From: Prevotella sp. UBA2756
GTDB lineage: Bacteria > Bacteroidota > Bacteroidia > Bacteroidales > Bacteroidaceae
NCBI GenBank assembly: GCA_002353205.1
Contig: DEJE01000020.1
Coordinates: 89,716 to 153,715 of the forward strand
Reading direction: 5' to 3'
DNA: 64,000 bases
Shown: positions 58,428 to 64,000 of the stretch, one piece after another
Numbering within the stretch: the first letter of the stretch is position 1
How the letters are laid out: each line of letters starts with the position of its first letter
The notes under the pieces: generated by a model
The model's input: the letters and a program-made list of their open reading frames with translations, nothing else
Told to the model about the DNA's origin: nothing
Databases searched by the model: none
Made by a program: the position numbers and the translations under genes

Positions 58428-59165
58428 TCATTTGGTGCGAGATTCGGCATCTGCCGGTATGCCGGTGTAGTCGAAGAAGCGGTCGGGCTGGTGGTTCATG
58501 ATGAGCTCCTCGGGGAATTCGGTCTCGTCCAAGAGGGGCAGTATGCGGTCGTAGTCGGCTATCTGGTAGGAGATGTGGGCATCGCTGCCCAGGATGACGG
58601 GCACGTCGTAGCGTTTGCACAGGCGCAGGATCTCCAGGTTGTTGGGCCGTGCCTCGGTCTTGGTGCGGAAGGGTGAGAGCGAGTGGTTGTTGATCTCGAG
58701 CAGGGTGTGGGCTTCCTTGGCGGCGAGCACGATGGGCTCGAAGAGGAGCGGCGCCGTTCCGTCGCCGGGATGGCTGATGATGTTGATGCCCGGGGTGCGG
58801 ATGACGCTGATGAGGCCCTCGGTGTTCTCTTCGATGGTGCCTCCCTGCCAGCACTGTCCGTGGATGCCGGCGATGCGGATGTCGAGCTTGCGGCGGTAGT
58901 CGTCGCTGAGGTCGAGCGTGCCTCGGGTGTCGAGGATGTTGATCTCGCAGCCAATGAGCAGGCGGACGCCCTGCAGTCGGCGCGGTATGACGTGGGCGTT
59001 GTGGAAATAGAGTAGGGGGCAGGTGCCGGGAATCGACGGGCCGTGCTCGGTGATGCCGAGCACCTGCAGGTGCTTGTCGGCAGCGGCCTGCACCATTTCC
59101 TGCAGCGAACTGTAGGCATGGCCCGAGGCTACGGTGTGGGTATGTACGTCGAGAAGTGTTGTCAT
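58428..59165 (-). CDS. PHP-domain phosphoesterase (YcdX-like)
   Basis: A 245-residue PHP protein. Metal ligands appear in the family order: DVHTHTVASGHAYSS at the start, GITEHGPS, IGCEINILD (Glu), GIHGQCW, ISHPGD and the closing GSDAHISYQIADYD. The layout and length fit the YcdX phosphatase branch. The start at 59165 (MTTLLDVHTHT) is preferred over 59177. It is the last gene of a four-gene operon with the third membrane protein/CxxCH pair, 25 bases downstream of it. The substrate is unknown. Confidence 0.85.
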   Translation of the reverse strand: MTTLLDVHTHTVASGHAYSSLQEMVQAAADKHLQVLGITEHGPSIPGTCPLLYFHNAHVIPRRLQGVRLLIGCEINILDTRGTLDLSDDYRRKLDIRIAGIHGQCWQGGTIEENTEGLISVIRTPGINIISHPGDGTAPLLFEPIVLAAKEAHTLLEINNHSLSPFRTKTEARPNNLEILRLCKRYDVPVILGSDAHISYQIADYDRILPLLDETEFPEELIMNHQPDRFFDYTGIPADAESRTK

Positions 59166-59189
59166 AACCTCAAACATACGGTACTTGAT

Positions 59190-60692
59190 TTATTGATATA
59201 TGATGGGCTCTTGCTCCATGGCATCGGCCACATCGCTGTCGGTGAAGGGCAGCGGGGCGCGTCCCAGCTCGGGCGCGTTGAACGATTTGAGCATGTTATC
59301 GTAGCGTGAAGGCTCCTTCTGCGGCAGGCAGAAAGGCTTGTGGGCGCGGCCGGAGGCATCGACGTAGCAGAAATAAGGTTTGCCGTAGAGCCCGTCGTCG
59401 CGCTTTGAGGCGAAGACGAACCATCGGCTGCCCGACGACCAGGAGTGGTAGGTGTCGCTCTTGGCGCTGTTCACGATGTCGAGGGTGAGCACCTCGCCCG
59501 TCGTGAGGTTCATCATGCGCAGGTCGGCCTCGGGATGCCAGATGGGGAAGGTGCCGTAGTAGGCCACGGTATAGAGCAGCCAGTGCCCGTCGGGGCTGAT
59601 GCGCGGATGGCAGACGGAGGTCTTCAGCTGCTGCGGGTGTCCCGATGAGGCGGCGAGCTCGCCGAAGGGCGTCGTCCGCAGGGTGTCCACCTGTGTGCCG
59701 ATGGTGCCTGTCTGTTCGTCGAAGGTGATGCGGCAGAGGCTGTATTGCAGTTTCTCAAGCTCTTCGGGCAGGGTGACGCGCGGTGCCGAGCAGTAGTAAA
59801 TATACTTGCCGTCGGGCGAGAAGGTGGGGAAGGTCTCGAAGGCCAGGCTGTCGGCGAGGAGCGGTGAGCGCAGGAAGGTGTGCGACTGCAGGTCGGCCAC
59901 GTAGACATCGCTCTTGCTGTCGTAGACCTCGAGCCGTTTGTCGGGCCGCGCATGGAAGGCGGGAATGATGATGTTGGTGGAGAAGGTGATGTAGCGGCCG
60001 GTGGGCGAGAAGCCGAAATAGACGCTCCCCGACACCATGTCGTCGGCCTTCAGGGCCAGTTTGCTGAGCTTGCCGTCGCGGTTGAGGATGGCGCCGCCGC
60101 CCTCGCCGCGCACGTAGAGCATGGAGAGCGTCGGGTCTTGGTTGCTGAAGGTGTGGCAGTTCATGCAGCGGTCGCCCACCTTCTTATAAGAACTGATGGT
60201 GCGCTCGTCGAAGTTCTCGACGTTGCGCTCCCATATCTCCACGTTGCTCCACACCTCGTAGTCGGGCTCGATGAGCCGATAGGTGAGGATGGGGTCCACC
60301 TTGTCGGCCACCACCTGCCACGTGAACGACTTGAACTGCGTCCAGCGGCCGTCGGTGAGGGTTGTCAGGGTGACGGTGAGCGTCTTTCCGGCGGCCTGCT
60401 CCATCAGCGTCTTCCACTCCTTCATGCCGAAAACGACCTCGCAGCCGTTGGCATTGACGGTGAGCAGCGGTTCCGACGGTGCGTCGGCCGGGGCTACGGT
60501 GGCCTGCACGGCTTCGCATTGCGCGTCGCGTACGAGGAAGTTGAGGGGCGCGATGTTGACGGGGATGGTGACGTCGGCGTAGTCGGGATAGATGGGAGCC
60601 GCCCTGTCGATGATGTCGACATCGCTGCCAGGCTTCTTGGTACAGGCCGTCAGGAGCAGGAGGAGGATGGTATAGATGATGGGATGTTTCAT
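59190..60692 (-). CDS. CxxCH-containing beta-propeller (PD40/TolB-like) lipoprotein, copy 3
   Basis: A 500-residue lipoprotein with lipobox LLTAC (Cys17). It shares with copies 1 and 2 the APIYPDYADVTIPVNIAPL segment, a CMNCH motif at residues 176-180, the VRGEGGG strand after it, PD40 blades (PTFSPDGKYIYYCS, HPRISPDGHWLLY) and the C-terminal SKRDDGLYGKPYFCY region. It is more diverged than copies 1 and 2 are from each other. It lies 12 bases downstream of its membrane-protein partner. Confidence 0.75.
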   Translation of the reverse strand: MKHPIIYTILLLLLTACTKKPGSDVDIIDRAAPIYPDYADVTIPVNIAPLNFLVRDAQCEAVQATVAPADAPSEPLLTVNANGCEVVFGMKEWKTLMEQAAGKTLTVTLTTLTDGRWTQFKSFTWQVVADKVDPILTYRLIEPDYEVWSNVEIWERNVENFDERTISSYKKVGDRCMNCHTFSNQDPTLSMLYVRGEGGGAILNRDGKLSKLALKADDMVSGSVYFGFSPTGRYITFSTNIIIPAFHARPDKRLEVYDSKSDVYVADLQSHTFLRSPLLADSLAFETFPTFSPDGKYIYYCSAPRVTLPEELEKLQYSLCRITFDEQTGTIGTQVDTLRTTPFGELAASSGHPQQLKTSVCHPRISPDGHWLLYTVAYYGTFPIWHPEADLRMMNLTTGEVLTLDIVNSAKSDTYHSWSSGSRWFVFASKRDDGLYGKPYFCYVDASGRAHKPFCLPQKEPSRYDNMLKSFNAPELGRAPLPFTDSDVADAMEQEPIIYQ

Positions 60693-60704
60693 AAGGTTGA
60701 GCTT

Positions 60705-62123
60705 TTATTCCACCTTGGGCGCCCTGGCCGTGTCGAAATAGTACCAATAGGTGTCGCTGAACTGCTTGTTGCCGCGCTGGCTGTTGTACTGGGCGAAGCG
60801 CCGGGCCACGTCGGGCATCGTAATCAGTTGCTGCCACTGCTCTTGCGGTGCATGGGTTCCGGCGAGCCAGATGCAGAGCGCCTCCTGATAGAGCTTCTTC
60901 ACGCGCGGCCGGTCGGTGCAGTAGCGGTCGTAGTCGCGCTTGAAGTGTTCGATGTCCTTGAGCAAGAGGTCGCTGCAGAGGATGTAGTCGAGGGCCACGA
61001 CGTTGTCGGCATTGGAGTCGAGGAGCTCCATCATCACCATGTGCAGGTTGTCGGTGAGGCGGACGGTGTCGGCCTTGTTGACGAAATTCTGCTTCTCTAC
61101 GATGTAGCGCCACGTCTTGGGCTCATGGTTCATGATGCGTTCGGCCCAGTCGCTGTAGACCAAAGTCTGCTTCAGGATGCGCAGATACTTTTGTGCGGCG
61201 AGGCTGTCTCCGCTCACGAGGTTGCATTCTGCCAGTCGTTTGATCATGCGGACGTTGCGGTTGTCGCGCGAGAAGACGTTGCTCATCATCGCCGCACGCT
61301 CGCAGAACGTCATGTCGCCGAGCATCCAGTAGAGCTCGTTCATGTTGTTGATGACCAGCCGGGGCGTCTCCGGTCCGATGCGGTGGAACGTCCCCAGGTC
61401 GTTGTCGGCGAAGCGGAGCAGGTAGTCGGGCAGTTCCTGACGGCTGGCGCGTGCCATGTTGTAGAAGAACTTCATCTCCTGAGTGGGCTCGGGATCGCTC
61501 TCCACGAGCTGGAACAGTCGGTTGTAGTTGCCGAGGTGGTATTCGTTGTCGGCTGCCAGCTGCCGTTCCAGATAGAAGTTGGGCCGTTGCAGCTTGCCCA
61601 TGTTCGGCCATCCGCCCATCCAGATGCCCACGCAAAGAATCGTCAGGGCCGTGGGGATACGCAGCGCGCGGAGGTGTCTGAAGGCCAGCGTGGCCAGCCA
61701 GAGTGTGATGACGAGGGCTCCGGCGGCGATGATGTTCGACAGCTTGTAGTCGTGGTGCAGGCTGAAGACGGCGAGGACGGTCATGGGAACGAGTGCGGCG
61801 AGCGTTGCCCACCATTGGCTTCGGAGCCCCCATTGCTGGAGGAGGCGCCGCGTGACGTTGCCCACGACGAGCAGGGCCGCTGTGATGATGGCCGGTCCGG
61901 CCAGCAGATAGTAGTAAAACTGTGTGAGGAAATCGCCGATGAGCCTTGAAGCCCATCCGGCCTGGGGCAGGTAGGCAGCCACATATTCGCCCGAAAGGAG
62001 GAATATCTGGTTCTGTTCCTGGAAAAAGAAATGGTATCGGTAGGCCAGATGGAAAAAGAGAAAGCACGCCGTTGCCCAAGCGGCAACGACGACATACATG
62101 CCATATCTCTTCAACATCTTCAT
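60705..62123 (-). CDS. Multi-spanning membrane protein, possible DUF6057 family, copy 3
   Basis: A 472-residue protein, the shortest of three. The start MKMLKRYGMYVVV (62123) aligns with the other copies and leaves 32 bases after the upstream stop. A first helix is followed by YHFFFQEQNQIFLLSGEYVA, the counterpart of the YQEQ motif. About five membrane helices follow to residue 200. The C-terminal half is helical with RLAECNLVSGDSLAAQKYL and LVYSDWAERI, the same repeat motif as in copies 1 and 2. Compared with them it lacks several membrane helices in the middle. Confidence 0.73.
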   Translation of the reverse strand: MKMLKRYGMYVVVAAWATACFLFFHLAYRYHFFFQEQNQIFLLSGEYVAAYLPQAGWASRLIGDFLTQFYYYLLAGPAIITAALLVVGNVTRRLLQQWGLRSQWWATLAALVPMTVLAVFSLHHDYKLSNIIAAGALVITLWLATLAFRHLRALRIPTALTILCVGIWMGGWPNMGKLQRPNFYLERQLAADNEYHLGNYNRLFQLVESDPEPTQEMKFFYNMARASRQELPDYLLRFADNDLGTFHRIGPETPRLVINNMNELYWMLGDMTFCERAAMMSNVFSRDNRNVRMIKRLAECNLVSGDSLAAQKYLRILKQTLVYSDWAERIMNHEPKTWRYIVEKQNFVNKADTVRLTDNLHMVMMELLDSNADNVVALDYILCSDLLLKDIEHFKRDYDRYCTDRPRVKKLYQEALCIWLAGTHAPQEQWQQLITMPDVARRFAQYNSQRGNKQFSDTYWYYFDTARAPKVE

Positions 62124-62155
62124 TGGGAAAGCCTGAAAACCGCCGATATCGACCG

Positions 62156-63178
62156 TCAGCGCTCTTTCGTCGCGATGCATTCCATCTCGATGAGCCACTC
62201 AGGACGGCACACCTTGGCCTGCACGATGACGTGGGGCGTCTGTGGGAATGCCTTCTTCATGAAAGCATCGATCTGCGAATAGTCGGACAGGTCGCGCAGG
62301 TAGATGATGAAATACCTGACGTCGGTCATCTGTGCGCCACCGTCTTTCAGCAGGGCACCGATGTTCTCGAGCAGGCGGCCGGCCTGACGCATGACGTCGC
62401 CCACGTAGATGACGTTGCCGTGCTTGTCGATGCTGGCGGTGCCGGAGATGAAGAACTGCTGCTGCGAGGGTCGCGTCAGACGGGTTCCGCGCTCGAAGGC
62501 CACGCCGTATTCGTGGGTGGGATTCAGGTAGTCGAGGGCTTTCAGGTAGGTCTTGTCCTCCTCCTTGATGCTGGGGAAGGTGAGGAAGTCCATGGCCACG
62601 CATGCCGAGCGCGTCTGCGAGAGTCCGCCGATGCCAGTGGATGCGATGAAATGGGTGTCGATGGTGAGTCCGTAGCGCTGGAAGATGTCGTTGCGCGCCT
62701 TCACCACACCGGCGTAGTTGTTGTCGATGTCGCCCACGTAGAGCCATGTGCGCACGCAATGGGTGTCGAGCGTCAGTCCGCGATCCTTGATGATGCGCAG
62801 GTATTTCTCGAAGAGCATGATGGCTTGCGTGTAGGAATTCATGCCCTTGGTCTCGCCGTCGGTCAGTCGCAGGCTATGGAAAAGGAAGTCGGCGGGCTCC
62901 GATGAGGTCTTCATCAGCAGCGATATCTTGCTGCCGTCGACGGGAGCCTGCTCCACGACGCTGATGGCGGTGTCGCCCAGTAGGTCTTGATAAAGCGGAG
63001 ATTCGACGAGCTTCTGGTATTGGTTCTGTGCGTCGCTGAGGAAGATCTTGGTGTATTGCAGCTGTCGGCCTTCGAGCTTCTCACGGTCGAGGAAGTCGCC
63101 GACGGTGAGGTAGAGCTTGGAAAGCCGTTCAACAAAAGAACCTTTGCACTCAGCAGCAAAAATGGTGTAATTGTCCAT
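62156..63178 (-). CDS. Rid (YjgF/UK114) family protein with an extra N-terminal domain
   Basis: A 340-residue protein of two halves. Residues about 215-340 form a Rid-like domain: FISGTASIDKHGNVIYVGD, AGRLLENIGALLKDGGAQM and the closing VCRPEWLIEMECIA, with the Arg that binds carboxylates in RidA. The N-terminal ~200 residues also look like a degenerate related domain, as in the FkbO/Hyg5-type or other double Rid proteins. It may act on an imine/enamine or a chorismate-like acid in the cytoplasm; that is inference. First gene of the operon with the third membrane protein/CxxCH pair. Confidence 0.75.
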   Translation of the reverse strand: MDNYTIFAAECKGSFVERLSKLYLTVGDFLDREKLEGRQLQYTKIFLSDAQNQYQKLVESPLYQDLLGDTAISVVEQAPVDGSKISLLMKTSSEPADFLFHSLRLTDGETKGMNSYTQAIMLFEKYLRIIKDRGLTLDTHCVRTWLYVGDIDNNYAGVVKARNDIFQRYGLTIDTHFIASTGIGGLSQTRSACVAMDFLTFPSIKEEDKTYLKALDYLNPTHEYGVAFERGTRLTRPSQQQFFISGTASIDKHGNVIYVGDVMRQAGRLLENIGALLKDGGAQMTDVRYFIIYLRDLSDYSQIDAFMKKAFPQTPHVIVQAKVCRPEWLIEMECIATKER

Positions 63179-63196
63179 AATGCATTATTTTGAGTG

Positions 63197-63204
63197 CAAA
63201 GGTA
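63197..63204 (-). promoter_or_regulatory. -7 element of the Rid/membrane protein/CxxCH/PHP operon
   Basis: TACCTTTG on the minus strand, 18 bases before the Rid gene start, fits TAnnTTTG; a -33 TTTG at the normal distance is not clear. Confidence 0.5.
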
Positions 63205-63274
63205 GTGTTTTTAATTGACATTTGGAAAACAACAAATGACAATTATTGGTCGATTACCTATTTTTAATGATAGT

Positions 63275-64000
63275 TCAGAGCGTTTCGAGCATCCTTTTGA
63301 TGACAACGGAGCAGGAAATCTCGCGGTTGGCCGCCTCGGGGATGACGAGCGAGTTGGGCGACTCGATGACGTCGTCGGTGACGATGAGGTTGCGGCGCAC
63401 AGGCAGACAGTGCATGAACTTGCCGTCGTTGGTCCACGACATGTGCTCGCTGTCGACCGTCCACGAGCGGTCGTCGCATGTTATCTTGCCGTAGTCGGAC
63501 GGATTGGTGACGCCGGGGTTGCTCCAGTTCTTCGCATAGATGAAGTCGGCACCCTCGAACGCCTTGCGCTGGTCGTACTCAACCTGTGCTCCTGCGACGA
63601 ATTTGGGATCGAGCTCGTAGCCTTTGGGGTGGGTGATGACGAGGTCGATGTCCTTGTCGGCGTTCATCCACTGGGCAAACGAGTTGGGAACGGCCTGCGG
63701 CAAGGCGCGGCAGTGGGGAGCCCACGTCAGGACGACCTTCGGTTTGCGGTCGGCATGAGGCCAATGCTCCTTGATGGTGATGAGGTCGGCGAAGGCCTGG
63801 AGGGGGTGCACGGTGGCTGTCTCCATGGCGAAGACGGGTCGGCCGCTGTACTTGATGAACTGGTTGAGGACCGTCTCGGCATAGTCGTACTCGCGGTCGG
63901 TGAGCCCTGCAAAGGAGCGGACGCCGATGAGGTCGCAGTAGCAACCCATCACGGGGATGGCCTCCAGCAGGTGCTCCGACTTGTCGCCGTCCATGATGAC
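63275..64000 (-). CDS. N-acetyl- or N-succinylornithine carbamoyltransferase (5' end outside window)
   Basis: The C-terminal ~241 residues of a transcarbamylase. It has TATVHPLQAFADLITIKEHW (substrate-binding HPxQ), LTWAPHCRALPQAVPNSFAQW (the family form is WAPHPR; here Cys replaces Pro), ITHPKGYELD and MHCLPVRRNL with the catalytic Cys-Leu-Pro. The WAPH/HPKG pattern separates it from ordinary ornithine carbamoyltransferase and points to the Bacteroidetes arginine route through acylated ornithine. The residue that separates acetyl from succinyl specificity is upstream, outside the window. Confidence 0.9.
   Translation of the reverse strand, partial: VIMDGDKSEHLLEAIPVMGCYCDLIGVRSFAGLTDREYDYAETVLNQFIKYSGRPVFAMETATVHPLQAFADLITIKEHWPHADRKPKVVLTWAPHCRALPQAVPNSFAQWMNADKDIDLVITHPKGYELDPKFVAGAQVEYDQRKAFEGADFIYAKNWSNPGVTNPSDYGKITCDDRSWTVDSEHMSWTNDGKFMHCLPVRRNLIVTDDVIESPNSLVIPEAANREISCSVVIKRMLETL

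Noticed and set aside
59880..61949. 689-codon plus-strand frame opposite the third membrane protein/CxxCH pair
   Set aside because: Antisense shadow; it crosses two real genes and has no motif or start signal.

Overview
The window comes from a Bacteroidales bacterium, most likely Prevotella or a close relative. The evidence is a SusC/SusD pair with a surface lipoprotein, several secreted lipoproteins and glycoside hydrolases, C-terminal tails of the Bacteroidetes secretion/sorting kind, an acetyl/succinyl-ornithine carbamoyltransferase, and many promoters of the Bacteroidetes form TTTG-N19/20-TAnnTTTG. There is no ribosomal operon, phage, insertion sequence or CRISPR array. One tRNA gene is present.

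Layout. 1-3.1 kb: end of an unknown gene, a family 2 glycosyltransferase, radC, then convergent lpxH and a MIP18-type Fe-S assembly gene. 3.1-6.4 kb: the orphan 3' end of a lost secreted protein, tRNA-Pro(CGG), and a secreted repeat protein. 6.5-18.3 kb (minus): a zinc metalloprotease, murF, and an apparent operon of PCMD lipoprotein, outer-membrane barrel, and an RND efflux pump with adaptor and TolC-like channel. 18.5-28 kb: a GH43 enzyme, divergent from folP-cdaA, a GH2 enzyme and pta-ackA. 28-30.6 kb: a phosphatase/phytase-like fusion, then a cluster of three tiny membrane-peptide genes. 30.7-38 kb (minus): two copies of a gene pair (multi-spanning membrane protein plus lipoprotein with a CxxCH motif and beta-propeller repeats) with a DUF4369 lipoprotein between them. 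38.2-45.3 kb (minus): a SusC-SusD-surface-lipoprotein operon whose SusC carries an OmpA-like C-terminal domain. 46-50 kb: three threonine/glycine genes (threonine aldolase, threonine dehydrogenase, glycine C-acetyltransferase). 50-52.7 kb: a GH3 enzyme and a small helical protein. 53.4-58.2 kb: a 1391-residue BspA-like secreted protein and a small acidic protein. 58.4-63.2 kb (minus): Rid-family protein, the third copy of the membrane protein/CxxCH pair, and a PHP phosphoesterase. 63.3-64 kb: a partial ornithine carbamoyltransferase.

The most unusual points are: (1) three 25-26-residue hydrophobic peptide genes in tandem, about 176 bp apart, behind a good promoter; (2) a membrane protein/CxxCH-propeller lipoprotein pair that occurs three times in 32 kb; (3) a SusC transporter fused to a peptidoglycan-binding-type OmpA domain; (4) degenerate 7-bp repeat arrays that sit at gene ends, where they supply stop codons or terminal amino acids. 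All function calls rest on reading the sequence and recalled family motifs; no database search was run.
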